A stretch of 64,000 bases of DNA, taken from positions 930,001 to 994,000 of the forward strand of contig JASGHK010000002.1 in assembly GCA_049841135.1 (NCBI GenBank), written 5' to 3'. The notes under the pieces are model-generated. The model was not told the DNA's origin and searched no databases. It saw nothing but the letters and a program-made list of their open reading frames with translations. The DNA is from JACRCT01 sp049841135. GTDB lineage: Bacteria > Myxococcota > Myxococcia > Myxococcales > UBA5297. The position numbers were made by a program, and so were the translations under genes. Position 1 is the first letter of the stretch. Each line of letters opens with the position of its first letter. This document shows, in pieces, positions 19,087 through 29,629 of the stretch.

Positions 19087-20343
19087 CTACTTGATGTTGC
19101 CCGCGAGCGTGAAGATGGGCAGGTACATGGCGACGATGAAGCCGCCGGCGCCGCCGCCCATGAACACCATGATGACCGGCTCGAGCGCGCTGGTGAGCGC
19201 CTCGACCGCGACGTCCACCTCGTCGTCGTAGAAGTCGGCGATCTTGTTGAGCATCTGGTCCATGGCGCCGGTCGCCTCACCGACGCCGATCATCTGGACC
19301 ACCATCGGCGGGAACACTCCGGTCTCGAGCAGCGGCGCGGCGATGGTCTTACCCTCGCTGATCTTGGTGCGCACGTGCTGGATGCCCGCCTCGATGACCT
19401 TGTTGCCGGCCGTCTTGGCGACGACGTCGAGCGCGTCGAGGATGGGCACACCGGAGGAGACCATGGTGCCCAGCGTCCGGGTGAAGCGGGCGACCGCGAC
19501 CTTGCGGATGAGCGGGCCGAAGATGGGGGTCTTGAGGACGAAGGTGTCCCACATGACCCGGCCCTTCGGGTTCTTCAGGAAGGCCCGGAACCCGAAGAAC
19601 ACCGCGGCAGCGATGCCGACGATGTAGAAGACGTTGTCCTGCATCCAGTTCGACATGTCGATGACGAACTGGGTCGGACCGGGCAGCGTCCCGCCGAAGT
19701 CCTTGAACATCTTCTCGAAGATGGGGATGACCTTGTACATCAGGACCAGGAAGACGCCGATGCCGACCACGACGACGATGGCCGGGTAGGTCATCGCGCC
19801 CTTCACCTTGCGCACCAGCTTCTGGTTCTTCTCGATGTACGCCGCCAGGCGGTTGAGGATGGTGTCGAGGATACCGCCGATTTCGCCGGCCGCGACCAGC
19901 TGGGTGTAGAGCTCGTCGAAGACCTTCGGGTGCTCGCGCAAGGCGTCGGCGAAGGTGGAGCCACCCTCCACGCGGGTCTTCACCGCGAGTAGGATGGTGC
20001 GCATCGCCTGGCTCTCGCTCTGGTTGCCCAGGATGTCCAGGCACTGCACCAGCGGAAGGCCCGAGTCGATCATGACCGCGAAGGTTCGCGTGAAGACGAC
20101 CAGGTCCTTCTGCGTGACGCCGCCCATGCCAGGCAGGGTGATGTTGCCCAGCTTCTTGCGGACCTTCACCGGCTGGTAGCCGAGCTGGCGGAGCCGCGCC
20201 TCGACGGCCTCGGCGTCGGCCGCCTCCATCTCGCCCTTCTTCGTGTCGCCGTTCTTCGTCTTGGCTTCGTACATCCAGACCGGCGTCTTGGCCTTGGACG
20301 TAGGGGCGGCGACCTTCTGCGTGGTGGCGGGCGCTGGCGACAT
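19087..20343 (-). CDS. pilC: Type IV pilus inner-membrane platform protein PilC
   Basis: 418 residues, the usual length of the GspF/PilC family. It has two homologous GspF domains (about 80-200 and 285-410), each ending in a membrane helix. Helices are visible at AIVVVVGIGVFLVLMY, FYIVGIAAAVFFGF and the C-terminal VIMVFMGGGAGGFIVAMY. The N-terminal cytoplasmic segment contains the DAEAVEARLRQLGYQPVKV motif found at PilC N-termini. PilC links the PilB and PilT motors to the growing pilus fibre. ATG start with GGAGG seven bases upstream. Confidence 0.94.
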   Translation of the reverse strand: MSPAPATTQKVAAPTSKAKTPVWMYEAKTKNGDTKKGEMEAADAEAVEARLRQLGYQPVKVRKKLGNITLPGMGGVTQKDLVVFTRTFAVMIDSGLPLVQCLDILGNQSESQAMRTILLAVKTRVEGGSTFADALREHPKVFDELYTQLVAAGEIGGILDTILNRLAAYIEKNQKLVRKVKGAMTYPAIVVVVGIGVFLVLMYKVIPIFEKMFKDFGGTLPGPTQFVIDMSNWMQDNVFYIVGIAAAVFFGFRAFLKNPKGRVMWDTFVLKTPIFGPLIRKVAVARFTRTLGTMVSSGVPILDALDVVAKTAGNKVIEAGIQHVRTKISEGKTIAAPLLETGVFPPMVVQMIGVGEATGAMDQMLNKIADFYDDEVDVAVEALTSALEPVIMVFMGGGAGGFIVAMYLPIFTLAGNIK

Positions 20344-20437
20344 GGAACCTCCGGCCGATACTTCCGACGGCCACCCCGACTGCCGTTCAGGGGCGGCTGA
20401 CCTCCGTTATCTTACCAGACCCAGGCAACTTTTCCGG

Positions 20438-21547
<1,110 letters not shown>

Positions 21548-21609
21548 GGGGAGTCCTTTTCTTCAGGGATGCGACGTACGGCAAAGGGGCGGTCTGTTGG
21601 CGGGCTTCT

Positions 21610-23316
21610 CTAGAACTTGTCGGGCGCGGTGTTGCCGACCACCTCTTCGAGGCTGGTCATGCCCTGCATCACCTTGTTCAGGCCGGCCATGCGCAGGGTC
21701 TGCATGCCCAGGCGGATGGCCTCCTGCTTGAGCTCGGCGGCGGAAGCGCCGTTGATGACCAGGTCCTTGAGGCCGTCCCAGAGCGGCATGACCTCGTAGA
21801 GCGCGACGCGGCCCTTGTAGCCCCGGTCGTTGCAGGTCTTGCAGCCGCCGGGCTCGAAGACCTGGAAGGAGCCGACCTTGTCGGGCGGGATGCCCGCGTC
21901 GAGCAGGGCCTGTTCCTCGACCTGCACCGGCTTCTTGCACTCCTGGCAGAGCTTGCGTGCGAGGCGCTGGGCGAGGATCAAGTTGAGCGAGGCCGTCACG
22001 AGGAAGGGCTCGATGCCCATGTTCAAGAGGCGGCTGACGGTGCCGGGCGCGTCGTTGGTGTGCAGGGTAGAGAGCACGAGGTGGCCGGTGAGCGCCGCTT
22101 TGACGCCGATCTCCGCGGTCTCGAAGTCGCGGATCTCGCCGATCATGATGATGTCGGGGTCCTGCCGGAGGAACGAGCGCAGGGCCGCGGCGAAGTTGAG
22201 GCCGATCTCGTCGTGCATCTGCACCTGGTTGATGCCGGCGAAGTTGAACTCGACCGGGTCCTCGGCGGTGCAGATGTTGTCGGCTATCTTGTTGAGCTCC
22301 TGGAGGGCCGAGTAGAGCGTGGTGGTCTTGCCGGAGCCGGTGGGGCCGGTGACGAGCACCATGCCGTACGGGCGGTCGATGGCCTCCTTGAACCACTTGA
22401 GCGGCTCGGGCTCGAAGCCGAGCTTGGTCATGTCCAGCTGCAGGTTCGACTTGTCGAGAAGGCGCATACAGACCTTCTCGCCGAACAGCATCGGGCAGAC
22501 GCTGACACGGAAGTCCATCTCCTTGCCGCCGCCCAGCTTGAGCTTGATGCGCCCGTCCTGGGGGAGCCGGCGCTCGGAGATGTCCAGGCTCGACATGATC
22601 TTCAGGCGGCTGATGATGGCGTTCTTCATCTTCATCGGCGGCCGCATGACCTCGTAGGCCACGCCGTCGATGCGGAAGCGGACGCGGAAGTCCTTCTCGT
22701 ACGGCTCGACGTGGATGTCCGAGGCGTGCTTCTTGATGGCGTCGAGCAGGATGAGGTTCACCAGCTTGACCACGGGCGCGTCGTCGGCGGCCTTGGCCAG
22801 GTCATCGGCGTTCTCGGAGCCCTCGGCCTCGTCGGCCACCTCGACGCCGGTGTCGTCGAGCTCGCCGATGATCTCCTCCATCGACGGGCCCTTGGGCGCG
22901 TAGTAGCGCTCGATGGCCTCGCGGATGGCCATCTCGCTGGAGACCACGGTCTCGATGTTGTAGCCGGTGAGGAACTTGATGTCGTCCATCGCGAAGATGT
23001 TGGAGGGGTCGCTCATGGCGATGATGAGCGAGGCGCCGGCGCGATTGACGGGGATGATGAGGTGCTTCTCGCAGACCTCCTTCGGCACGAGCTTGATGAT
23101 CTCGGGGTCGATGTCGAAGTCTTTGAGGTTGATGGCGGGCACGCCGTACTGCTTGGAGAGGAAGTCGGTGAGCTTGGACTCCTCGATGGCGCCGGTCTTG
23201 ATCAGGTGGTAGCCGATGCGGCCGCCGTCCTTGCTCTGCTGGTCCTGCGCCTTCTTGAGCTGGGCCATCGAGATGAGGTTCTCGCGGACCAGCAGTTCAC
23301 CCAATCGACCGCTCAT
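21610..23316 (-). CDS. pilB: Type IV pilus extension ATPase PilB
   Basis: 568 residues from the ATG at 23316 (GAGGTGAAG just upstream); a GTG six bases earlier is possible. Order: an MshEN/GSPII_E N-terminal domain (about 1-150, LGELLVRENLIS, ISKLTDFLSKQYGVP-like), the N2 domain, and the C-terminal ATPase with Walker A GPTGSGKTTTLYS, Walker B IIMIGEIRDFET and a zinc-binding four-Cys site (CQECKK and CKTCNDRGY). This is the assembly motor for type IV pili. It is the first gene of the pilB-T-C-S-R block, the order found in Myxococcus xanthus. Confidence 0.95.
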   Translation of the reverse strand: MSGRLGELLVRENLISMAQLKKAQDQQSKDGGRIGYHLIKTGAIEESKLTDFLSKQYGVPAINLKDFDIDPEIIKLVPKEVCEKHLIIPVNRAGASLIIAMSDPSNIFAMDDIKFLTGYNIETVVSSEMAIREAIERYYAPKGPSMEEIIGELDDTGVEVADEAEGSENADDLAKAADDAPVVKLVNLILLDAIKKHASDIHVEPYEKDFRVRFRIDGVAYEVMRPPMKMKNAIISRLKIMSSLDISERRLPQDGRIKLKLGGGKEMDFRVSVCPMLFGEKVCMRLLDKSNLQLDMTKLGFEPEPLKWFKEAIDRPYGMVLVTGPTGSGKTTTLYSALQELNKIADNICTAEDPVEFNFAGINQVQMHDEIGLNFAAALRSFLRQDPDIIMIGEIRDFETAEIGVKAALTGHLVLSTLHTNDAPGTVSRLLNMGIEPFLVTASLNLILAQRLARKLCQECKKPVQVEEQALLDAGIPPDKVGSFQVFEPGGCKTCNDRGYKGRVALYEVMPLWDGLKDLVINGASAAELKQEAIRLGMQTLRMAGLNKVMQGMTSLEEVVGNTAPDKF

Positions 23317-23352
23317 CTTCACCTCGGGGTGTTCGTGCTCTGTGAGTCCGAA

Positions 23353-23381
23353 ACTCTACGTGGCGCACCCCAGCGGGTCAA
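23353..23381 (-). promoter_or_regulatory. Candidate sigma-70 promoter of the pil operon
   Basis: On the minus strand TTGACC (23376-23381), 17 bases, TAGAGT (23353-23358). Transcription would begin near 23346, about 30 bases before the pilB start. No sigma-54 type GG-N10-GC element was noticed here, which fits pilB not being under PilR control. Confidence 0.6.
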
Positions 23382-23410
23382 GGAACGCCCCCGCAGCGCC
23401 ATACGCTCGA

Positions 23411-23443
23411 AACTGCGCGTATTTGCTGGGATAACGCGCAGTT
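23411..23443. promoter_or_regulatory. 10-bp perfect inverted repeat in the divergent pilB/methylase region
   Basis: AACTGCGCGT (23411-23420) and ACGCGCAGTT (23434-23443) are exact inverted complements separated by 13 bases. The pair sits almost midway between the two divergent candidate promoters, about 30 bases upstream of one -35 and 20 of the other. That position suits a shared regulator site better than a terminator. Confidence 0.5.
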
Positions 23444-23465
23444 GGCCGGGTGCCGAGCCCTTCGT

Positions 23466-23493
23466 TTGACAGCGGGCAATCCGCGCCGATACA
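23466..23493 (+). promoter_or_regulatory. Candidate promoter giving a nearly leaderless methylase mRNA
   Basis: TTGACA (23466-23471), 16 bases, GATACA (23488-23493). The predicted start point lies only a few bases before the ATG at 23505, and no Shine-Dalgarno sequence is present (GCGCGGCCCG precedes the ATG). Both facts point to leaderless or near-leaderless translation. Confidence 0.5.
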
Positions 23494-23504
23494 AGCGCGG
23501 CCCG

Positions 23505-25202
23505 ATGAACCTCTCCGCCCCAGATCCCGACCAGCGCCGCCGTTTCGGCCAGTACTACACGCCCACCCCGCTCGTCCACGCCTTGTTCGGGCTCTTGTCC
23601 CAGGCCCTCGAGGCCGACGGGTCGAGGGTGTCCGAATGGGTGGCCGTCGACCCGTCCTGCGGGGCCGGTGCGTTCTTGGGCTCGGCCGAGCTGAAGGCGT
23701 TTCGCGCGCTCTGGGGCCTGGACCTCGATGCCGAGGCGCTGTCGCAAGCCGCCCTGGCCTGCCCCGGCGCCCACCTCGTCCAAGGCGACGCATATGGCGA
23801 GGGCCTGGAGGCGCTCTGCCGGGGCGTCGGCGGGGCAGGTCCCCTGGCCGTCATCGGCAACCCGCCGTACGTCGCCAACTCCGAGCTGCTCAAGAGCGGG
23901 CGCTACCAGCAGGTGCGCGACGCCCTGCTGCCCTTCGCACGCGACGTCGCCAAGGGCACGAGCGTCCGCGACGACTACGTGCTGTTCTTCGGCGTGGCCG
24001 ACCGGCTCATCGAGGCCGCCGGGGGCCAGGGCTCCATCGCCTTCGTCACCAGCTCCACCTTCGTCGACAACTTCCTCTACGCCCCCCTGCGGCGCTGGCT
24101 CTTGTCGCGCTACCGGCTGAGCGCCCTCGTCGAGCTCGGCCCCGAGATGTTCGAGGGCCTCCGCGTCGCTACCGCCCTGTCGGTCTGGGTCCGCGACCCC
24201 GCCGGGCAGGCCGGGCGGCCGTTCGGCCACCTGCGACTCTCCGGCGAGCGCGAGGCCCGGCTGGCGCAGCTCGGCTCGCCGCTCGCGCTGGCACCGGCGC
24301 ATCCCAGCGGGCCCGCGTTGCTCCTCAACGCCCCCAAGGACAAGGACACGCGCCTGCTCGAGACGATGCGGGCCGCCGGCGACCCCATCGGCTCCCTCTT
24401 CCCCCTCTCCTTCCCCGGGCTGAAGACGCGCTTCGAGGAGCTGCTGGTCGACGCGGACACCGGCCGCCTCGCGGACCGGATGCGCGAGTTCTTCGCATCG
24501 CCCGACCCGGTTGCCTTCGCGGCGCGTCACCAGATTCCAGCCAGGGCGATGGGCAAGCTCGAGGCAGCCTTCGCCGCGCGGCCGAAGACCCGCTTCGCGA
24601 AGTCGGCCATCCGCCCGTTCGCCCAGTTCGCCGGCCCGAAGCACCGCTTCCGCGTCCCCAAGCAAGCCATGGCCTGGGCCTACGTCGACCCCGAGCTGAT
24701 CCCCCGCGGCGACCACCGGATGCACGGCGAATACGACCCTCATCAGCAGGGCCCGAAGCTCGTCTTCAACGCCCGGGAGATCCCGCTGGTGTCCGCGGTC
24801 GTCGACGGCCCCACCTGCATCCACGACTGGCGGCACTCGCGCTTCGCCCCGCTGCGCGCCCCGCTGCCGCTGGTCGAGCGCGGGCTCTTCAAGGCGCGCA
24901 AGGAGGACCTGGACGGCCCGCTGATGCTCAACTTGACGACTCGCTGGGCCGAGGTCGCGGTGCGCTTCGACGACCCGTCCGACCTCCTCTTCTACGTCTG
25001 CGCCTGCATCAACTCGAAGCTCGTCCAGGAGCGCTTTGCTCCGCTGGTCGGAGCGAGCGAGGAGGTCCCCATCCCGCGGCTGGATGGCAAGAGCGAGCTC
25101 AAGCTGGCCCGGACGGTGGCCGCCGCCGCACGAGCCGTCGCTGCACGCGAAGAGCTTCCCGACGCCGCCGAACTGGCCATCCGCAAGCTGTACGGCGTCT
25201 GA
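23505..25202 (+). CDS. Orphan N6-adenine DNA methyltransferase (Eco57I/PglX-like class)
   Basis: 565 residues. N-terminal RRRFGQYYTP is the usual opening of gamma-type N6-adenine methylases; SAM motif I DPSCGAGAFL is at 49-58 and catalytic motif IV NPPY at 119-122, followed by motif VIII-like GSIAFVTSSTFVDN. The C-terminal half resembles the target recognition part of Eco57I-type or PglX-type enzymes. There is no nuclease motif in the protein and no restriction gene beside it, so it appears to be a solitary methylase acting in gene regulation or phage protection, or a remnant. It is divergent from pilB and is followed convergently, 13 bases away, by the VWA gene. Confidence 0.82.
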   Translation: MNLSAPDPDQRRRFGQYYTPTPLVHALFGLLSQALEADGSRVSEWVAVDPSCGAGAFLGSAELKAFRALWGLDLDAEALSQAALACPGAHLVQGDAYGEGLEALCRGVGGAGPLAVIGNPPYVANSELLKSGRYQQVRDALLPFARDVAKGTSVRDDYVLFFGVADRLIEAAGGQGSIAFVTSSTFVDNFLYAPLRRWLLSRYRLSALVELGPEMFEGLRVATALSVWVRDPAGQAGRPFGHLRLSGEREARLAQLGSPLALAPAHPSGPALLLNAPKDKDTRLLETMRAAGDPIGSLFPLSFPGLKTRFEELLVDADTGRLADRMREFFASPDPVAFAARHQIPARAMGKLEAAFAARPKTRFAKSAIRPFAQFAGPKHRFRVPKQAMAWAYVDPELIPRGDHRMHGEYDPHQQGPKLVFNAREIPLVSAVVDGPTCIHDWRHSRFAPLRAPLPLVERGLFKARKEDLDGPLMLNLTTRWAEVAVRFDDPSDLLFYVCACINSKLVQERFAPLVGASEEVPIPRLDGKSELKLARTVAAAARAVAAREELPDAAELAIRKLYGV

Positions 25203-25215
25203 TCGACAGGCGCGT

Positions 25216-27508
25216 CTAGACGTAGCCCCAACGGCGCCGCAGGAACCACTCGGCGGCGATGGCCAGGGCCAGCACCGCCAGGATCTCGGCGCGGTCCCAG
25301 ATCGGCACGTCCTTGCGGCGCCCGACCTCGACGGTCTCGGGGTCGACCAGCGGCAGCTTCGGCAAGGACTTGGGCGCCTCGGCGAACAGGCCGCCGGTGA
25401 CGTCGGCGATGGACTTGAGCAGCTCGGGCCTCGGGGCGGCGTCCGACAGCTCCGGCCCGGCGGCGCGGACCGCCACCGCGTCCTCGCCCTGCCCCAAGGC
25501 CGTCCCCTCGCGCGAGGCCTTGGCCACGAGCTTGTACGGGCCGGGCTTGGGCGGCACCAGCTCGATCCGCGCGGTCCCGTCGGGCGCCGCCGTCGCCTTC
25601 TGCCGGGCGACGAGCCGGTTGTCGTCGGCGTGGATGAGCTCTCAGCTCGATCTCCGCGCCGGCGGCGGGGCCCCAGTCCGGGGTCCGCGCGGTGATCACC
25701 ACAGCGACCGGTTCGCCCGGCTCGACGCCCGGCTTCTCGACCGCCACCTTGACCTGCGTCAGGTCCGGGTCGCGCACCAGCCAGCGGATGGCGTTGTTCC
25801 AGAACCGGTCGTAGACGCGGGCGTTGTTGCCCGCCGCTGCCGCGCCGAAGCTCCACATCCACGCCGAGTCGGTGCAGAGCGCCAGGCTGCGGCCCCGCCC
25901 GTACTCGCCCAAAGCCAGGACCGGAGCGTTCTTGCCGTCCTGGGTGAGGAACGGGTGGTCGAGCAGGACCCGCGCACCGGCCCTCGCGCGCGTCACGTTG
26001 ATGCCGTCGATGGGCGGCAGGTCCGCCCAGCTCTTCTCCGACGAATCGGAAGAGGTCGCCACCGCCGTCACCGGGTGGCGCTTGCCCTCGACCGTCAGCC
26101 GCGCCTGGAACGGCTCGACCGCCGGCGGCGTCCCCGTCGGCTCGACCGGGAGCACCTCCTGCAGCTCGGTTCGGTCGTAATTGCCCTCGCCGAAGGAGTT
26201 CTCGCCGCCGACCATGACCAGCGCGCCGCCGCCGAGCACGTAGTCGCGCATGCCGGCGATGTACATCGGGAACTCGCGGTTGTAGGCGCTGTCGTTCCAG
26301 GCGAAGTTCTGCAGGACGACCAGGTCGAAGGTGTGCAGCTGGTCGTGGAAGATCTCCTGGACCGGGAACGGGATGAGCGACAGCTCGCTGGTCTGGTCCA
26401 CGACGTGCGGGTCGTCCGAGTTGGACCGCAGGATGTAGAAGCTGACCAGGTCGACGTTCGGGTCCTGCCGCAACAGGTTGCGCAGGAAGCGCACGTCCCA
26501 GCTCGGGTGGCCCACCACCATCAGCACGCGGACGCGATCGCGGATGACCTTGAGGACGAAGGAGCGCGTGTTGTTGGAGGCGACCGCCTCGCCGTCGAGC
26601 ACCGGCACCTCGACGGTGTAGACGAACTGCCCGGTCTGGTCCGGCGCGAACGAGAAGGCGACCTGGACGCTGCCGTCGCCGGTGACCCGCGCGGTCCGCG
26701 TGGCGACCGGCCGGCCCTCGCGCTTGAGCACCACCGGGACCTCGATGCCCGGGAATCCATGCGCGGCCAGCGTCGCGGTGATCTCCAGCGTGTTGCGCAC
26801 GAAGGCGAAGTCGTCGACCTTCACCTTCTCGATGGCCAGGTCCCTCAGGCCTCCGGTGCCGACGGCCAGGGTCGAGACGGGCACGCCCAGGTCCTTGAGC
26901 ATCGCCTTGGCCTTGGGCGTCATCCCCTCCGCCAGCTCGGCGTTGTCCGAACCGTCGGAGATGACCACCACGCCCGACAGCTTGCGCCCGGCCGTGCCGC
27001 CCCCGCCGGTGGCCGCGGCGTGGATGGCGCCGGCGAGATCGGTGGTGCCACCGCTCGCGGTCAGCTCCGCCAGTCGCTGGGGGTCGAGCGCCTGCAGGTC
27101 CTTGTCGAAGGCGTAGGTCTCGAGGTTGAAGCGCGTGGAGAGCTCCGCCAGCTCCGGAGCCGACGCAGCGAGCAGCTTCTTCGCCGCGTCCAGCCGGGGC
27201 TCAGCGCCCAGAGAGGACGGGAAGCTCATCGACGCCGACCGGTCGAGCAGGATGGCGACGCGGTTCTTGACGCGGGTGGTCTGCATCAGCCGCCGCCCGG
27301 GTTCGAGCAACAGCGACAACAGGGCCAGCGCCGCCAGGGCCCGCAGCGCGAGCAGCCCCCAGCGCCGGGCGGGCCTGGACTCGCGGCGCAGCGCCAGCGT
27401 CGACAGGTACACGCCCACCGCGATGGCGATGCCGATGGCCACCAGCGCCCAGACCGGGAAGGGAGAGAGGCTGACGAGCCGCCAGTCGTTGTAGACGGTG
27501 CTGTCCAA
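25216..27508 (-). CDS. VWA-domain membrane protein with glutamine-amidotransferase-like region (one-base frameshift)
   Basis: About 763 residues after repair. Two N-terminal membrane helices (about 18-38 and 50-68), a von Willebrand A domain from about 83 with MIDAS motif DRSAS (89-93), then a region (PSWDVRFLRNLLRQDP, GGGALVMVGGENSFG) like the class I amidotransferase fold found in this family, a beta-sandwich segment and a C-terminal helix ending RRRWGYV. The frame breaks at about 25641, next to GAGCTC, where one extra base is present on the minus strand. It starts 3 bases after the DUF4159 gene. Such genes usually travel with MoxR and DUF58 genes, which are not in this window. Function unknown. 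Confidence 0.75.
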
Positions 27509-27511
27509 GCG

Positions 27512-28265
27512 TTAGCGGCGCCTCTTCATGATGTGCTTCAGGTGCACCGCGTCGTCCTTGTAGTCCAGGCACATCGCGTAGAAGGCGAGGTTCACGCCGG
27601 TGCGGATGGCGACCTCGCGCTGGCTCTCGCCGCCTGGGCTGCACTCGAATTCCCAGTCGCCGTGCTCGTCCCTGCTCCAGGCGCCGGCGAGGTCGTTCTG
27701 CGAGTAGACGACCGCGACGCGCTTGCCCACGCTCGCCGACTCCAGGAACGGACGGGTCATCAGCCGCCCGCCGTTGCGATCGAGCAGGTAGAAAGTCTTG
27801 AAGACCACGTGGTCGGGCGCCAGCCGGTTGAGCGGCGAGCCGGGCAGCACCCGGGCGATCTCGCGGCGGAACGAGGCGTCGAAGCCCTCGCCGTTCGAGC
27901 CGTCGTTGGCGTCGGCGAGCATGAAGCCGCCGTAGGTCAGGTACCGGCGGAGGTTGGCGACCTCCTCCTCCGTGAGCGCTGGGAAGCTCCCCTCCCCTCC
28001 GAAGTAGAGGAACGGGTACTTGAACAGCGCCTTGTCGGCCAGGCCGAACGGGCGCGCCTCGGGGAAGACCTCGGCGCTGGTCCGGTTGGAGACCTCCCAG
28101 CAGATTCCGCCGCAGGCCGTGGCTGCGCCGGTCCCAGTTGCCGCCGTGTCGCGCGACCGCGGGGATGAACTTCGAGCTGTCGCCGAAGCCGAGCGCCCGC
28201 CCGGGGGCAAGCGTGACGGCCGCGGTGCCCAGGGCGATGCCTTTGAGGAAGTCGCGGCGGCGCAT
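27512..28265 (-). CDS. DUF4159 protein with Tat signal (one-base frameshift)
   Basis: About 250 residues after repair. The N-terminus RRRDFLKG plus a hydrophobic stretch is a twin-arginine signal, so the folded protein is exported. The body has the DUF4159 features: a GGNWD opening, LKYPFLYFGG-like strand (KYPFLYFGG here), the YGGFMLAD turn and a C-terminal GVNLAFYAMC helix. The fold resembles a class I glutamine amidotransferase domain. The frame breaks at 28105-28106, where AA on the minus strand should be a single A (CGGATC). It heads a two-gene unit with the VWA protein. Role unknown. Confidence 0.75.
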
Positions 28266-28425
28266 GTCTCGTCTCTTCGACCCTCGAGGACCCGAGCGCG
28301 GGCCCGTTCAACGCGGGCCGGTCCGGCACCATTCCGGCCGGGCGAATCTACTCAAGTTTGCCGGGCGGCGCTCGCTCGAATTCCACGCCAGAGCGGCGAA
28401 GGAACGGTGCTAGACTGCGCGCCCC

Positions 28426-28713
28426 ATGGCGAAGAAAGACAAGGACAAGAAGGAGAAGGTCGAGAAGGCGGACGCCGGCCCCCTGGTCGCAAACCAGCGC
28501 TTCATGGGCCTGCTGCTCGCCGGCGACAACCGGGCCGCTCGCGCCGAGGCGAAGAAGGTGCTCGCCGACGCCGCCGCGACCGATCAGGACAAGGCGGCTG
28601 CGCGCGAAGTCCTGGCGCGCACCGGCCTCGACCGCAGCACGTTGCTGGTGGGGCTGGCAGGGCTGGCCATCCTCGCAATCATCGTCACGCTCGTCTTCAC
28701 CCACCACCACTAG
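28426..28713 (+). CDS. Small tail-anchored membrane protein of unknown function
   Basis: 95 residues. A very Lys-rich N-terminus (AKKDKDKKEKVEK) is followed by an Ala-rich helical segment (about 20-65) and a single C-terminal membrane helix (LLVGLAGLAILAIIVTLVF) ending THHH. Not recognised as a known family. The layout predicts a cytoplasmic helical domain held to the inner membrane. It is followed after 12 bases by another membrane protein gene and probably forms an operon with it. Confidence 0.7.
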   Translation: MAKKDKDKKEKVEKADAGPLVANQRFMGLLLAGDNRAARAEAKKVLADAAATDQDKAAAREVLARTGLDRSTLLVGLAGLAILAIIVTLVFTHHH

Positions 28714-28725
28714 CTGGGCGACGCG

Positions 28726-29499
28726 ATGTTCGACTCGTTCCTCAAGCTCCTCGACAAGCTCGGGCAGCTCCGGCTGGAGAGCTTCGACGCGTCGATCCTG
28801 ACGAACACCGCCAAGGACCTGCCGCTGATGGTCGGCGTGGCCTTGGTCGTCGCGGGCCTGGTCTCGACGCTCGCGGGCGGACAGCGCTACGTCTTCCGGC
28901 TCATCCTGACGCCCATCGCCGTCATCGCCGGCTACACCCTCGCGCCGCACTTCGCGACGACGGTCCACCTGTCGCCCAAGCTGGCGGCCTACGCCGGCGC
29001 AGGGCTGCTCGGGCTGGGCGCGGTGATTCGGCCGCCGACCGTGCTCTTCCTGGCCTTCGGCGCGCTGGGCGGCAGCGTCGGCGGCGAGCTTGCGGGCGAG
29101 AAGGACTTCTGGGTCGGGTTCATCCCCGGCTTCATCCTGGGCGGCACGCTCTCGCTGGTCGTCTCGCGCATCGTCGCCGTGCTGGTCAGCGCCGCGATGG
29201 GCGGGGTGATGTTCGTGCTGGGCCTGTTGACCCTCATCTCCTTCACGCGCCTGGCGGGGCTCGTCTTCGGCTACCCCACCCTCTCGCTCGGCCTGGCGGG
29301 CTGCATCGCCGTCACCGGCATGGCCTTCCAGTTCAAGTTCGCCCCCGCCGACGACGAGGCGGCGCGGTCCAAGAGGAAGGCCAACAAGCTCAAGGACAAG
29401 GAGCTCGCCCGCGAGGCCAAGGAGCGCGACAAGCGCTTCAAGCAGTACGGGAAGAAGGTCGACGAGGCCCGCAAGCGGCAGCAGGAATCGGAAGAGTAG
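28726..29499 (+). CDS. Polytopic membrane protein with charged cytoplasmic tail, unknown function
   Basis: 257 residues with about six hydrophobic segments between 30 and 205 (for example LPLMVGVALVVAGLVSTL, LAAYAGAGLLGLGAV and IVAVLVSAAMGGVMFVLGLL), arranged like a small DUF4203-type integral membrane protein. A strongly charged coiled tail follows (about 215-257, many Lys, Arg and Glu). No transport or enzyme motif is recognised. It is co-oriented with, and 12 bases after, the small tail-anchored protein gene, so the two may work together. Confidence 0.7.
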   Translation: MFDSFLKLLDKLGQLRLESFDASILTNTAKDLPLMVGVALVVAGLVSTLAGGQRYVFRLILTPIAVIAGYTLAPHFATTVHLSPKLAAYAGAGLLGLGAVIRPPTVLFLAFGALGGSVGGELAGEKDFWVGFIPGFILGGTLSLVVSRIVAVLVSAAMGGVMFVLGLLTLISFTRLAGLVFGYPTLSLGLAGCIAVTGMAFQFKFAPADDEAARSKRKANKLKDKELAREAKERDKRFKQYGKKVDEARKRQQESEE

Positions 29500-29593
29500 C
29501 GGCGGCGCTCGTAGCGTTCCGAAGGTGCCCAGCCTTGCTCACCGACGCTGGAATTCCCCGCAACATCGATTTGTCGCAGAGCCCCATTCCAAG

Positions 29594-29629
29594 GCCCCGC
29601 GACCGCCCGGCACGCCTTCGGCGCGGGGC
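29594..29629. terminator. Likely bidirectional terminator between convergent genes
   Basis: GCCCCGCG (29594-29601) and CGCGGGGC (29622-29629) are exact inverted complements between the plus-strand membrane protein gene and the minus-strand gene, whose stop codon begins inside the stem. The 20-base loop holds a smaller GC-rich hairpin. Confidence 0.5.

Noticed and set aside
23505..25202. The methylase as the cause of the GAGCTC pattern
   Set aside because: Its class normally reads asymmetric sites and nothing in the sequence gives its target; kept as an open question only.
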